DNA from: Galaxea fascicularis
Lineage: Eukaryota; Cnidaria; Anthozoa; Scleractinia; Euphylliidae
Assembly: GCA_948470475.1 (NCBI GenBank)
Contig: OX419338.1
Location: 12,118,247-12,182,246, forward strand
Reading direction: 5' to 3'
Length of the DNA stretch: 64,000 nucleotides
The notes under the pieces were generated by a model that made no database searches, was not told where the DNA came from, and was given only the letters and a program-made list of their open reading frames with translations. The position numbers and the translations under genes were made by a program. This document shows, piece after piece, positions 1-12,640 of the stretch. How positions within the stretch are numbered: position 1 is the first letter of the stretch; every line of letters begins with the position of its first letter.

Positions 1-790
1 AGGTCCGTAATGTCTCCTAGATCAAGGGCATGTCTTCCTGTTTCAATGTTGGCTGCATTGCCTGCTTTACCAAAGAACTGAAGAAAGTTGATGGTATCAG
101 ATGCACCCTGCTGTACAATGTTCATATATTCCACGCCATTTAGCCCGGCAAGAAGATTTACTGTTATGTTAGGCGATTCATGGTAACGCATGAACTCTAC
201 GCACCTTTCGCCAACCGGAGCGTACCCATACTACCGCTTTCCTTGAAACGGCAGTTTCAGTCCACATTCATCAAAGAACTTCAGCTTGTGTGGATTCTGC
301 GCATGAAGGTAGTCAATAAACATTTGTGTATACGCCATGTTTTTCACTGTAAATCTTTCCTGGGCGAGTATGCTTATTTTTTTCCTCGAGTATTTCAATC
401 CGGATAACATGCTGCAATTCAAAGCACACGAAATCGCGGAAATGGAAGTTCCATTCGGAATGTCTCCGAATTCGTTCAAACCATCACAGATCTCCCTCAA
501 AGATGAACAGTAGGCCTTTCCTTTTTCCACGTTTCGATCAGTTGTAAATCACCGTCTGTTAATCTAATGGGATTTCCTCCTCCATGTCGCTTGGGTTCAA
601 TGGTACGGTCTTTGTGTAGACGCCGCCACTAATTTTCAACACAACTTCTACTAACTCTAATATGGTTTGCTACATCAGAAAACCGACCTGGGAAATACCT
701 CGTGTTAATATCTCCTCCATTCCTGATTATTTCATCAACTATTGATGTTCGAAGATCGTAAGAAAGTGTCCGACCTTTCACATAGGTTCA
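1..790 (-). pseudogene. Tc1/mariner-like (IS630-type) transposase, decayed and cut by window edge
   Basis: Read on the minus strand from about 780 down to 1, the translation gives a paired-like helix-turn-helix region (around RTSIVDEIIRNGGD and GRFSDVANHIRVSRSCVEN), then a linker and the start of a DDE catalytic domain. The motif KLKFFDECGL carries the probable first catalytic Asp, and further on come NLLAGLNGVEYMNIVQ and the lead-in ALDLGDI. In this family the second Asp follows shortly after, so it should lie just left of the window. The frame is broken by a stop near 630, a frameshift near 500 and a stop near 229, so the copy is dead. It is the 5' two thirds of a cut-and-paste transposase that recognised TIRs and inserted at TA. 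The class is secure; the exact family is inferred. Confidence 0.75.
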
Positions 791-2275
791 GTTTGCCACT
801 AAGTCTTTCCATATTTACGAACTGTTTGGTGCGCTTTTCTGTATGACATGACGTGATCATTTCATGCAGTCTCCCATAGAAATGGAGCAAGTTGTTCTTG
901 AAAACATGGTAACTTAAACGTCAAAACTTTATGACCAAGCTTGCCTCGTGCCTTACTCAACTGAAAACCGTAGTAGAAGAATGCTCCTGTGAACGATCCA
1001 AATTCGCACAGTTGTAAACCGAAGGTATCGGGTCTGCTTTTGCAGTGTCCCAAGCCTAACCCAAAATGTATTGAACAAACACGGTGGTTTCTCGAGCTCG
1101 ATATGACCTTTAGTTTCAAATCTTTCTCTTCTCCGCTGGAAATGGATGAAACTGTACTTTCACTAAATCAGGACGTTTCGGAGGATAGCCACAAATACGA
1201 GAAGAAACATTTTGCTTACATCCCCTCACACAAGCAAGCTTTTCTCGAGTACTGTTGTTCCATCTGTTGTGTTCTTTAAACGTGGAATGACACAGTTACG
1301 GAAAAGAAGATATGAACTTTATTTCACAACGAACAAAGTTGAAACACTAACACACACTGACTTGAATTTTACAAGCGCGCGAACTTATATAACACGAATA
1401 TTAATTACTTGCATGAAGCTTCTGAGTTACGTAACCCCACGGGGTTAATCAACACTACAACATCCGTACACTGTACAAAAATGCCAAGTCATTCTCTTTT
1501 TCGTCCAAAGGAAGCTACATGCTACAATGAGCTTACGTTTAATTTAGTTCTCCCGTTTTTGCCCGCATTAGCCTCATTTTCGTGCTTGCGCCCGTTAGCG
1601 GGCAAAAATGCGGTTTCATTTCGAAAAAGAGCTATTTGGCCATGCAATTTCCCGTCACAAAACGCGGGTTGAGAACTGCGTGTATGGGCAAATGATCTGT
1701 CCAAAAAACAGTCCATATGGAAGCACGTTTATATGCGAGCTTGCACGCGAAAGGGTTAACTGGAGTGTCACATTTGACTTTGGCTTATATTGAGGGGGTG
1801 GACGTAAGTACGAACGTACGGTGACGTCATGACCAAATTTTCTCGGATCGATGGGTTACCATATTTTCTTATCAATGGTGCTCCGCGGTCGCGCCTTCGG
1901 CGCACACGGAGCTTCGCTAATAATGGTCAGCAAAAGCATTCCTCGAGTGAAAAAAGGCGAGTGCTCCTAACGAAATAATTTAGTTTAAAGAAAGTTCCAC
2001 TCGTACGAGCTCGCTGTCCGATGTTGACGGAAGGTGGATGAAAAATTTCACCCGTGCGTTGTCAAGCAAAGAGACGATGAGAATTCAGAAAGTTGCCAAC
2101 TCGATGTTATATCAAATTCTCCAAACCTGTCAGGACGTTTTTGGGGGATTCACCACTAAAAGTAATTATAATTTAAGTCATGAGTATATTTATTAGGATG
2201 GAAGGGTTTAAAAAAGAGTGCACGAAGTTCGCGGTTTTCTCTTCCATCCTTCATGGACATAGAAGCGGCTAATAA
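791..2275. other. No gene recognised; upstream flank of the transposase relic
   Basis: Several short open frames exist here, none with a recognisable domain or splice context. A small GC-rich hairpin lies at about 1881-1915. The sequence next to 791 is probably the 5' end of the same Tc1-like element. Confidence 0.4.
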
Positions 2276-2913
2276 TGGCCGTATTTATCTTGGAAGACGA
2301 ATAATTCGTCTCAGACGAATTATTTGTCAGTTCAAGATAAATACGGAGACGCATAAAAGAGCAGTAGACGAATAAAATCATGTCTTTTTAAAGACAGAGA
2401 TTGTGTACTAGAACTCTTAATGAGGTTAAAATTAGCGGGAAAATCGAGACAAAATGGCTAGCATTTGTTGTGCTGTAACATTTATCTCAAATAAAAGAAA
2501 TAAGTTCGAAAAACAACAGTGTTTTTTGAATGGCAAAGCCGTAAAGGAAAACGGAAACACAGTGAAATGGTACTCGAAGACGAATAATAATCTGTCAAGC
2601 CGTTAGACCACTTACGAACACTTCATGGTTTTGTTGCAAAGAATACCTTTTCCTTGGGAGGTTACAAAGATCTTGCTAAGTTCGTCTGTTTTGTGTGTTC
2701 CACTTTTATCTTGACGAAAAATTCGTCTCAGACGAATTCTACGTCTGTTTTGTGCGTCGTTTAGACGAACAAAACAGACACATTATTCGTCTGAGACGAA
2801 TAGCTGCGTCTGGTCTTATTTCCTGTATTTATCTTGACGCATAATGCGTCTCAAATGAATAATGCGTCTCAGACGAATTATTCGTTTTCCAAGAAACGGC
2901 CAAAATACGGCCA
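2276..2913. mobile_element. Miniature TIR element built from GACGAAT palindromes
   Basis: The ends are inverted copies of each other. The left end reads GGCCGTATTTATCTTGG then AGACGAATAATTCGTC; the right end, reverse-complemented, gives GGCCGTATTTTGGCCG then TTCTTGGAAAACGAATAATT. The interior repeats variants of the palindrome GACGAAT-ATTCGTC several times (near 2300, 2715, 2775, 2840 and 2875), so the single strand can fold in several ways. There is no coding capacity. It is probably a non-autonomous DNA transposon; the superfamily is not determined. Confidence 0.65.
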
Positions 2914-4685
2914 ATGAAAGCTGGTAAAAAAAAAGTAGACTTAGGGCGCTTACCATTTGTCATAACTGGCCGGCCTGACCAGTCCATTTGTGAGGATAAT
3001 TCCACTATTAATCAGACCTGTCCTGCCACATCAGTTTATTTCTACATACCTGGTAGTATGCATAGCAGTGATGGTTTTTCTTTTTTAGCAAAAACTCTCC
3101 GAAGAAGCCTGTCTCATTTCAGAGAATGGGGAATTGAGTGGAGAGGATATCATAGCTAAGTGGAGTACTATCATCCGGGTGAATGTAGTCCTGAGAAGGA
3201 CTGTTTCAGGCTTAGACTTAGAGTTGTTGCCAAGGGATTTTTACGGATTGTATTTGTAAAACACCGTTTTTTCGGTATTTTTGCCACTATACTAGTGAAA
3301 CATGCGAAGGTGAAAATTGGAAATTTATAAATTGATATCGCGCATGTGCAACTTGCCCCAGTCCCCAACTGCGCTTTAGAGAGAAAAAATCCCTAAAACT
3401 GAGGGAAAATTCTGTGTTTTTTTGGCCAATCGGAGATATTCCAGCCTTCTTTACAAGCCTACGTAAGTAATTGTTGTTAACGTACATAACTGCAATGATA
3501 ATGACGAAATGATATGAATTTACGTCCTTTTCACAGTAGAAATGGTATGAATTTACGTGCTTATGATGTCATAAATTTCACAGTAACGTGAATTTCAAAA
3601 AATTGATACGTAGAGTTTTGCACTTTGGCGATCGTTAACCATTGGCATCATTATCGATATCCAGAAGTGTACACCACTCGAGTTTTAGGCTTTTCTTTTT
3701 TGTTGTGGTCAAGTGACTTACCAAATGTGGTTGTGACTCGAAAATCTTGAAAACGTTTTGGATTGTAAAAACATAGCCAGACAGCTAGCCTTTGCAAGTT
3801 CGGGTTTCCAAGATATGAGGGTTGGGAACTTTCCATAGCAACAATTTTAGCTAATTTTGTAATAAGTTAGTCCCCCCTTAAGCACCGGCACCGGCACCGG
3901 CAACGGCAACGTGGATACCGAGGGAAAGACTGGGGAGACAACGCAGTTGAAAGGCGAAATTGTAAACATTAAGCACTTGCCAAAACCGCCGCGGCAACCA
4001 CAACTTTTCTAGATTGCCGATTAGCTTCCATTTCATCGTTGTCTTCTTCAAAAAGGCGGCCAGAAATCACCTTCTCATTACGAAGGCGTGTCATAGATAA
4101 CGAATAATTTTTACTGTTATGGCATAAAGAAGTCATCAAATCCTGACAACAATTTGTATCAGTGTTTCGGTTTCGATGAGCAAGAAGACGAGTGTCTGTC
4201 AGAATTTCGTTTCCATAGACAAGATATGCCATTACTTGCTGAGGTACATCAGTTTATTGATTTTTAAGTCAGAATACATGAAGAGAAAGATCAGAACAAA
4301 AAAGATAACGGCTCAATTTGACGCTGTTGTTGCTTTGGAACCCGGTCCAAACAGCGAACATACACTATAAAGTACTGAATTTTCTTGTCAAATTATTCCA
4401 ATGAAGTGGTAACTGCGTACTTTATCTGCGTACGAAAATAAGATCAGACGTCCTTTACCTTTAGAAACGGATGAAGGCTACAGGGAATTTCATACAAAGC
4501 AGCCCGATCATTTCGTTTCAGCCTCGATTCATATATTTCGCTCTACAGCAGGCAAAATAGAGCTTAATCCCTAAATGTCTGCAAACAAGTATACCTCTGC
4601 GTTGTCAAATACAAAGATTTTCGAAGGCCTAGGAAAATGAGATTTTCAAACTCACGTTTTCACAAGACGGCAAACGGCAGGTTTC
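2914..4685. other. No gene recognised
   Basis: Short open frames only. A short GGCACC/GGCAAC-type microsatellite lies at about 3882-3910. Nothing else here is supported. Confidence 0.35.
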
Positions 4686-4880
4686 TTTTGCAGGTCACAT
4701 TCCACAGGTCAAAGTACAGGTCACCGTGCTACAGATAAATAAACAAGCCCAAAAGTGTCTCCTTGCCCTAATCACTATCCAAAATTTCTTTTTACATCGT
4801 GATGAAACTGTTTGGCTTAGTTACAAATCGACAAAACAGCGACCTGTACCTGTGACCTGCGGAATGTGACCTGTAAAAAA
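4686..4880. mobile_element. Miniature inverted-repeat element (GCAGGTCACATTCCACAGG ends)
   Basis: The left end, reading TTTTGCAGGTCACATTCC, is mirrored at the right end, where the reverse complement reads TTTTACAGGTCACATTCC. GACCTGTAC-type motifs occur just inside both ends. Half-copies of the same motif occur near 26525-26585 and 34765-34830, which shows a dispersed family. It does not code for protein. Confidence 0.6.
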
Positions 4881-6541
4881 TACTTGCCTGACGGCAAAAA
4901 CCTACTTCTCACGTTGCGACGTGACGGCAAAGCAAAGGAAGACATGCGCATTAGATGAATTGGGTTTTCCGAGAGGCCTCTCCCTTAGCTGTCGCCGTTG
5001 CCGTTGTCGGTGCCTAAAGTCTCTAATGTCTGTAAACGCGGACCGGATGGCTGCAGATGGTGGATGCGAATAGAAAACTGCAGATAGCTAGTGCAGATAG
5101 AAGAGAATTATGAAAAATAATTTTAAAGAAGAACAATGCAATAAAAAAGAGAAATGCGGATAGGAGTATTAAAAAACGACCGAATGAACAATAAAAACGG
5201 CTATTACAAAAAAAATATATACTGAAAAGAAGAAATTGTGAAGTAATGCGGCAAAGTATCGAATGGAATACTACTGTTTTGTTTTGTTTTTCTGGAACCG
5301 AAGTCCAATTTATATCAGATGTTAAAGACTCTCTGTCGACCGGCATGCATTGCGCGCCCCATCTTAAGTTTCATGGACCACAAAACCTCCAGATGTTGAC
5401 TTACTGGTCTGTCTCGGTGTTCAATCCCTCAAAATCCAAGACATCTATCCAGTCTATTCAGCATTTATTGTTCGATATAAGAAGTTTGACTATCTTATAT
5501 AATTAGATCGGGATATTTTGTTCTGCATCAGTCGTTTATTAAATATTTGGAAGTTAAGCAAGAAGCGATACGTAACACATAAGTTTGCTATGGCGCCGGG
5601 TACGAAGAACCGCAGTGGAAGAGCAAGAAAGAATACAAGAGGCTTACTTGAAACAACCTGTTCAAGGCCAGTGGATGGGCAAACAAAGCTTCGCACGGAT
5701 TCTCAAAGCACAGAGACAGCGACTTCACCCAAATATAGTTATTATACTCAGTTGTACACTGCAAGTAAGTGTGATAATTCGTGGCTAGTACTCATGAACA
5801 TGTTATTTTGAGTTTCCTTAAGCTGGGCGCCGTTTGACGCTTCTAATGCCGTAATAATAACATCAATAAAGTAAAAAGCCATGAATATTTTGGTAGAAGT
5901 TGTTTTCTATTACAGGTAGAACATGGAAACATCGCCTCTTCAATTTATAAGCCAAAAATATGTTCTCGCGTTCGCACATTGTTTTTGCACAGTCCCGCAT
6001 TTGCATTTCTTATGCTTGTTTATGATACCTTGGCCTTGCGGAAAAAACGATCACAGGCAGGACCATTGTTTTGCTTGGTTTTACAAGTGGATTTGCAGTG
6101 CAATAAGACCTATTAATTTATTTTTTCCTATCCCACGTCTCGCTTCCTGTAACGCGGCTTACTTCGACATTCGATCGCGTCCACAACGCCGATCAAATTA
6201 GGTTTCAAATCCTTCAGACATTAAAAACATGAACGGACCACACGTCTGTAATTGTGTCCCGTCAAACGCTAGCCTTCTTGCAACATTCCTGCCGATATAT
6301 TTGACTGTAATATGCCGTTCGCCATTCCCTCACATATTAATCGCCATCACGGTTGATCGCAAAACAACAACAAACGCGCGCAAAGCAGGCCGGTCGACAG
6401 AGAGTCTTTAAACATTGTTGACAAATGAAGGACATAAACCTCTGTTTTCCTCGACAACTGGACCTCGACGTGAAAACGATAACTGGATCAAGACTAATGG
6501 CTCCTGTTATTCACAACTTTTTTTTTCAAATGCTGGATTTT
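4881..6541. other. No gene recognised
   Basis: Overlapping short frames around 5518-5811 show no domain. An A-rich tract lies near 5110-5235. No supportable gene or repeat was found. Confidence 0.3.
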
Positions 6542-6771
6542 TATAGGCTTCCAAACATACGAAAACGTAAGCATCATTTGATAAACGACCAAGTGAGAAG
6601 GGACGTGGGTCTACTCTTGAATTGACGTCAAAAACTGCTTTACATGCATGTTTACGAAGACTTAATTCGATGCCAATCAGTTCGTGACGTCAAATGAAGA
6701 ATAGACTCATGCTCCTTTTCACTCGGTCATGTACCAAATGATGCTTTTTCCCCATGTTTGGAAGCCTCTAA
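6542..6771. mobile_element. Miniature TIR element, AGGCTTCCAAACAT family, copy 1
   Basis: The left terminus AGGCTTCCAAACATACG is mirrored at the right, where CATGTTTGGAAGCCT precedes 6771, and both ends abut TA. The interior has paired ATCATTTG/CAAATGAT and CACTTGG-like segments. A related copy with TIR AGGCTTCAAAACTTA lies at 47213-47463. Non-coding, about 230 bp. Confidence 0.65.
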
Positions 6772-8384
6772 AAAGCCAAGCTTTCGAACAGGTACAAAGA
6801 TTTATTTTAGCGAAAAAAATATATTGGGATTAGGTGCGCTTTAAGTATTAAAAAGTTTGGGATATACAAGCGGAAAACTAATAACAACAATTTGTCCCTT
6901 TCGAGATTTTCTAATCGTTTTAGGTTCGCTTTCGTACAATGTGGACCGGAGGATACCGGTCACGGAAATACGTCATCAGTTGTAAGGAGATGCATTATGC
7001 GCAAGATCGGAAGTGATTTCTGCAATCGTATGCTCAGTTCATTCCGGAAAAAGTGTTTTCTTCTTTCTCGGTAAACAATAGTGACTTTATTTCAGCCTTA
7101 TAGCTACAATCTTAAGCTTATTAGTCATGTTTAAATAAAGCAGAAGGACTGAAGCACCACTTAAATCCGAAGAAATTTTCGGTGGATCTGCTCGTAGTGA
7201 TGGAAGGCACAACATACATCTGTAATCTTCATGGCTTCTGGCAGAAGCTCCAGGTGAGAAGGTACTAGGTCTTATTTGTATGACCTTCATTAATCTTGTA
7301 GGAACTAAAGTGTTCGAGAGCTTCAGCTTACTGTCTCAGTAACTTAGTGTTTTGTCATGTCAGTTTAACGGAAATTACCTATTTGTCTATAAAGCTTATG
7401 TTGTATATGGAGATCAAACGCGCATTAAGTCGAATCCATGCTATTCAATGCAAGCGCTGCTCAACGGTAGCAACCGTTTCTCGTTGAGCAACCATACGAT
7501 CAGCTGTTTTGAAATTTGAATCAGTAACGGTCGGCAGCCAGAGCTCGACTTCCGTTTCCGTCACCGGTATGTTACGGTCCACATCAAACTAGTCACGTGG
7601 TGCTCAGTTTCATCCCTTGTCTCTTTTTTACTCTTGACACTTCGTGCTTCGTACGGAAAGCTTCGCTTTCCAAAGTCGTCGCCCTTCGGGCGACGATCAT
7701 TGCACCGGACAGGATTTCAACCGCAGCGTAACACCATCGGATGTCAGTTTGATCACGCACGTTAATTCAAATCAACAAGATCGTTTCACGCTGCCATTGT
7801 TCAGTGAATTTAACTAGCAATACAGTGAAATAGGACTCCTCTGCTCCCTGTCAAAATTACTGTTCCATTTGCCTTCTGAACCGAAAATTCCAAAAGTTTT
7901 TGCCCAAATGCATCTCCCCTCGTGTCTCCCGTCGTCTCCCGTCCTGTTGATTAAGGTCCCTACAAAGTTCGGTACAAAGGAAGTTTTTGTTTCCCTAAAA
8001 TTTAAATTTCAGCTAAGGAATCCGAACAGATCAAATTCATCTAGCAAATCGGAAACGTCACTTTAAACAGGCTTTGACGACCACAAGGCACTTAAAAATG
8101 CCTTTTTACAGCTTTTGCTTGATTTGACTCGTTGGGTGCTACTGGAAGGAGAACACGAAACGAGAAATCGCTAAGAATTCAATAGCCATAGACGGAGAGA
8201 GACGCACCACGAGAAGGAAATCGCTGGGAGTTAATGGTGGAGAATTTTCCAAAGCGGTACATTCCTACAGCGCGCCGTTTGTTTCAAAACTTATCGATGT
8301 GATGTCATATTTTATAACACCTCATATACCTTGTTAAGCCTTGGCGTAAATTTTTTTATGTGATTAGTATTTTCTATCTGGATT
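6772..8384. other. No gene recognised; two small hairpins
   Basis: Small perfect hairpins occur at about 7655-7672 (GGAAAGCTTCGCTTTCC) and 7675-7697 (GTCGCCCTTCGGGCGAC). No convincing exon was found. Confidence 0.35.
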
Positions 8385-8760
8385 TCCATTTTTCTGCCGA
8401 GATGTAACCTTTTTTGCCTTCGTATAAATTTGCTACCTTCATGTAACATTTTCTCCCTTGATATCAATTTACAACCGAGATGTAAAATCTTCAACCTTGA
8501 CAACCATTTACTACCGTGTTGCGACTTTTCCTACGTACCCTGGTATCAATTTGCTACCTTAATGGATCATTTTCAGCCCTGGTATCAGTTTACTGCCGAG
8601 ATGGAATATAATTGTATACCTCGAAATGGGTTTTCTGCCGATGTCACTTTATACCTTGATATCAATTTACTATCGAGATGGAACATTTTCTACCTGGATA
8701 TCAATTTAACGCCGTGATGGAACATTTCCTCCTGGACGTCAATTTACCACGGTGATGTGA
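8385..8760. repeat. Degenerate minisatellite, period roughly 40 bp
   Basis: The core (CTTGATATCAATTTACTACC followed by GAGATGGAACATTTTC) recurs about nine times with heavy divergence. The frame crossing it shows a 13-14 residue periodicity (LDIN..., WYQF...), which is a by-product of the repeat rather than a protein. Confidence 0.6.
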
Positions 8761-9741
8761 CTACATTTTTTACGCCAAGATTCCGAGCATAAAAAACGCG
8801 TCATATATACAATGGCATCATTGCAGCAGTTCCTTTCCCTTCCACCTAGCGCACCCATGGCGTTCTCGCGCGCCCAAATTTCTTCTTTTCCCTCCCTTCG
8901 AACGCCTGGCACGAAAGCTACTTAGGGAGGTCGGCGGTTGCTGTTGTCATGGACGTATCGGCAATAGAAATAATTGCTAAATGAATCAACATTCGGATGC
9001 AAGATGTTTTTGTGGAAAGATATAATAGGTTATCCTCATTAGCAATATCTGCAGAAATAGCCATTACAAGCTCACATGGCCTGCGAAGGTTTATGCTGCT
9101 CCCCATTGCCGAAGGTAAGCTCTAGTCTGAACGAACATAATAGTCTTTGTTGTTTTAAAACTTTCCCTTTTCATAAAGATAACGCATCTGTTATGTGCAT
9201 CAGGCACCTTTATGCCAAAATAACGTGGCTTATACACAAATTTAAGAGTTTCCAACCATACAAAACAGCAGGGATATCTCATGGATGTTGCAAAGAAAAG
9301 CAAAACAAAAAATAATGATGAAACGCTTGACACAAGAAAAAATACCTTCAGGTGGAAAGGGAACAATGTGCGAAACACGTTTGGCAGAAATAGTACAAAA
9401 AGAAAAAAAAGCAAAGTTAAGTTCCTTTAATGCCCGTTCAAGTAATACAAAGAAATTGCACGTTGCAAACCCACACAATTCTCGGAAAAAGTTTAGATCG
9501 GTGGCAAAACAAGACTAATAGGGAGATGCCCAAACAAAGTAATCAAAAAATTAACTGTTTCACACTCTGTATTTTGTACAAAAAGTGTTAAACAATTTTT
9601 CTAAAACTGATGAAAACTAGTACACGTACGTCTTACAAGGGTAGTTCTACCTCATAACAAGAAAAGCTAGCTAAAATGTTCAAGGGAGTTGATTAACGCC
9701 TCTTCAACTCGCTTTGAAAGTGGTCTTGACTTTGTTTTTCT
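8761..9741. other. 3' flank of HMGL/EF gene 1; shared with gene 2
   Basis: From about 9090 to 9741 the sequence resembles 40200-40814. Shared anchors include GGTAAGCTCTAGTCT and the phrases around 'TTTAGATCGGT' and 'ATGTTCAAGGGAGTT'. This is downstream sequence of the minus-strand gene and part of the segmental duplication. The short frames here have no recognisable domain. Confidence 0.55.
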
Positions 9742-11921
9742 TCATTCATCCTGTTTAAGGACCTCGTCTTGCATGGCCGGAATGAGGCCCTTACGGAATG
9801 CAATGGACAGCAGCTCCTCGGCAGTCTTGGTCTCAGGATACTGGCGAATGGCCCACTTCAGGTACAAAGCGAACTCTTCCCAATCCACTGTTCCATCTTC
9901 ATCCATGTCTATGGCTTTCAAGGCGCGCTTTGTCTCATCGCACCTGTAGCAACCAAAGTAGGGCCCTAGGAATCCATTGTAGAAAGCATCAAACTCCAAC
10001 TTGTCATCTCTTTGGCCATCTTTCAGATCCCACTCATCCCACATCGCGCGAATCTCAGCAATCAATTCTTTAGCATGGACCTTAGTTGGCTCTTCTGCGG
10101 CAATGACTCCACTCATTTTCTCAGTGAGCTTCCCTCCAGACCGATCAAACAGTATTGCGAGACCTACAGCACTCATGTACTCCTCTTTCCTGTTCTTGCG
10201 AAGATCTTCCAACATCACCTCCAGCATCCTTTGGCCTCGTTCTTCTGTGAACTGAGGATCTTCGCCGAAGATGTTCTTCAGCCTGGTTGCTACCATCCCA
10301 GCGGATGCCAGAGTTGACATTCTCATGATAGGCTTTTCACCGAAGAAGTCAGCCATGCTAAACTCCTTCTTGCTTGGAGTGAAGTTTGGCATGCCAAAGA
10401 CCATGTCCAGGGCTCGCTCGCCGTAAACAACCTGCCTGTCATATGCATCGACACCTGTGGTGATTCTGGTGACCTCTTGTGGCGCCTCTCGCAGCTTTGT
10501 ACAGTTGTACTGTTTAAGCACCTTTTTGTTTCCCATGCGGATGAGGTTCATCAGCATCACACTGGAACAGGAATGACCCATTGACGCTCCCTCTATAATA
10601 AGACTTGCCCAGATGCCGTTTGCACCATTGGCAAGGCATTCCAACTGGGTGCTGTCCGCCAGTCCCCATTGCTCGTGCACATGGACGAGAAGGTGCCCTT
10701 CTGTAAACCCGCACTCGTCCATTTCTTTGCGAACGGCTTTGGTCCACACAGCGAGTTCTTCAGGTAGGTATTTGCCAGATTCTTCAAACACTAAGCCAAA
10801 CGGACGCTGACCTTGTGGGAGAGAGGACAGGTACCTTACCACCTTGAAGATGCGCTTGGGCTTCTTAATCATACCATCTGGGAGGTCGCGTAGGTTGATG
10901 AATATCTTGGCATCTGGAGCGAGATTTTCACGGCACCATGCCATCCTCTGAGAGAAGAGCTTGTTGATGGCTTCGACTTTGAACTTTTTGTAATCGATCC
11001 CTGCCCACACCAGGTCCGCTTCGATGATGACGTTCTTTATGCCGAGGTCTTTCATTTTGCGCAGGCCAATTGGAATGGTTTCGGTATCAGGAACCCTGTT
11101 TTTGTCAACAGATTCCAGGAATTCCGAGAATGCATACAAGTTGGTGAAGTCCTCGCCTTTTTCTTTCAGCTGACGAATGAAGGTGTCTCCCAAGCGCGTC
11201 ATGTGGGAAAAGGAGGCAACAATGATGTGCTTGAACCCAACCTTTTTAACCTGGAAAGAAATTCCAATGTAAACTGCTTTAAATGAAGGATAAATGAAGT
11301 ACTGTATTTTGAACTACTCTCTCAATTTTATTTTCTGCTAATCCCTTGTCTGAGCGTCGAAGTTTAATACTTATATCCAGTTCAAACGTTGATCTTTTTT
11401 ACTGTACCGCGTACTCGATAGACGTTGAACTATATAAACCAAAGGGATTCACTGAGTGATCAAGGTTTCTCTCACATTTTTCATTAAAAAAGTGTAAAAA
11501 GCAGAAGAAAAAGGTTTTTCGACCTTCCGACCTAATTCATTAATTAATTAGCTTGGCTATCATTTGTTTGTTTAAGATCTTAAATAAACTGGTGGAGTAT
11601 AATGGTTGAAGAAGATGGTCTAATTTGATGACCTATAATGAGCTATAACTGGCGAAGACAAGAGTACAGAAGGAAGCAGTAAAAATAAGTACGAATAATA
11701 ATGACGGAAAATAGAACACGAACGTTCTGCCGTACCTGCTCGTAGATTTTCCACTTGTTCTCGATGGTGTGGCCTCGCAGCTGACCCACTGTGCTCTCGC
11801 GAAGGGAATTGTCCAAAACAAACAGCTCCATTTCCCTGAGAGCTTTTCGGGTATCTTTCGCCTCATCTATCTCCCCTTTCATCTTCTGAACTTTCATTTT
11901 GAGCTCTGCCTTCGAAGACAT
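9742..11921 (-). CDS. HMGL-like barrel protein with C-terminal EF-hand, paralogue 1
   Basis: Two coding exons: 11736-11921 (62 codons, ATG start) and 9742-11250 (502 codons plus stop), joined in phase 0 across a 485-bp intron (CAG|GTACGG ... TTTCCAG|GTT). The product is 564 residues. The N-terminus carries DNSLRE at residues 37-42, matching the metal-binding D-x-x-L-R signature of the HMGL/DRE-TIM metallolyase family. HVHEQWGLAD at 252-261 matches the family's HxH metal-ligand strand, and GANGIW follows. These motifs suggest a divalent-metal aldolase or lyase barrel acting on a 2-oxo- or 3-hydroxy-acid; the substrate cannot be read. The loop DMDEDGTVDWEE at about 510-521 is a canonical EF-hand. 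A second, imperfect loop (WDLKDGQRDDKLEF) precedes it. No signal peptide or membrane segment is seen, so a cytosolic location is likely. The frame is intact. Confidence 0.85.
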
Positions 11922-11954
11922 GGTTCAAATGTCTGAAGTGCGACAAAGTGAAAG

Positions 11955-12140
11955 CAGATCAAAATTTAAATTCTCATTTGTTGCCCCTACACATTTCCTA
12001 TAGACGAAGTGGGGGGAAGTCGTTAGAATATCAAGAAAATTTATCTTAGGTCAATAATTCTCTTGACCACTCTGTTTTATGTAGGGGGGATATTACAAGC
12101 AGAAGCTGATCAGCCTTAGGATTTGAAGGGTTAACAGACA
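11955..12140. repeat. Dispersed repeat upstream of HMGL/EF gene 1
   Basis: This resembles the segment at 51217-51428. Shared phrases include CTACACATTT-CTATAGA, CCACTCTGTTTTATG-like text, GATATTACAA and a GGGTTAA end. The 51-kb copy has TTAACCC/GGGTTAA termini, so this is probably a diverged copy of the same TIR element lying in the 5' flank of the gene. Confidence 0.5.
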
Positions 12141-12284
12141 TCGAGATAGCTTCCAGATTCCCTGGAAACGGTACCACCTCTCTTGAGATCGCAAATTATT
12201 TTGTTTTGTTTTGTTTTTCTTACGCATAGCCACAGGCACAGACCGAGTCAAAGCAGTTGTTCAAGTTAACAACAGTCAAACCTC

Positions 12285-12640
12285 TACTAAGCGAACCTGT
12301 ATAAGCGGTCATTTATCAGAGCCCCAAAAATCGTTTCCCCTAATACACTATTTTGCTAATGATCAGTTCCAAGTGAATTGTGGGTAGATCCAGTCTTTTA
12401 TGGGAGGAAACGGCCATTTAAAGAAGTAACTTGAAATTCTAATTTTGACCGTTTGTCCCCACAGAGGACTGAATCCACTCACAATTCTCTTGGAGCTGAT
12501 CATTAGCAAAATGGTGTATTACTATAAAATTGTCCTGTGTTACTGTAATCGGTCACCTCCATTAAATGGTTGTGGTCACATTTTCCTTGGTCCCAATGAG
12601 TTATCTCCAGTTATATTAATTTCTGCATCTGGTAAAATTT
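12285..12640. mobile_element. Possible pogo/Tigger-like miniature remnant upstream of gene 1
   Basis: The left end CAGTCAAACCTCTACTAAGC resembles the CAGT-x-AACCTCT terminus of pogo/Tigger elements. Internal inverted pairs exist, for example GCTAATGATCAG near 12355 against CTGATCATTAGC near 12497. A related segment beginning CAGTCGAACCTGTGTTAAGC lies at 43312, upstream of gene 2. No clear right terminus was found. Confidence 0.4.

Noticed and set aside
8430..8717. 95-residue frame with periodic LDIN/WYQF text
   Set aside because: Periodicity follows the degenerate 40-bp minisatellite; no start context or domain.
9769..10317. Plus-strand frames opposite HMGL/EF exon 2 (also 40792-41502)
   Set aside because: They are antisense shadows of the conserved coding exon.
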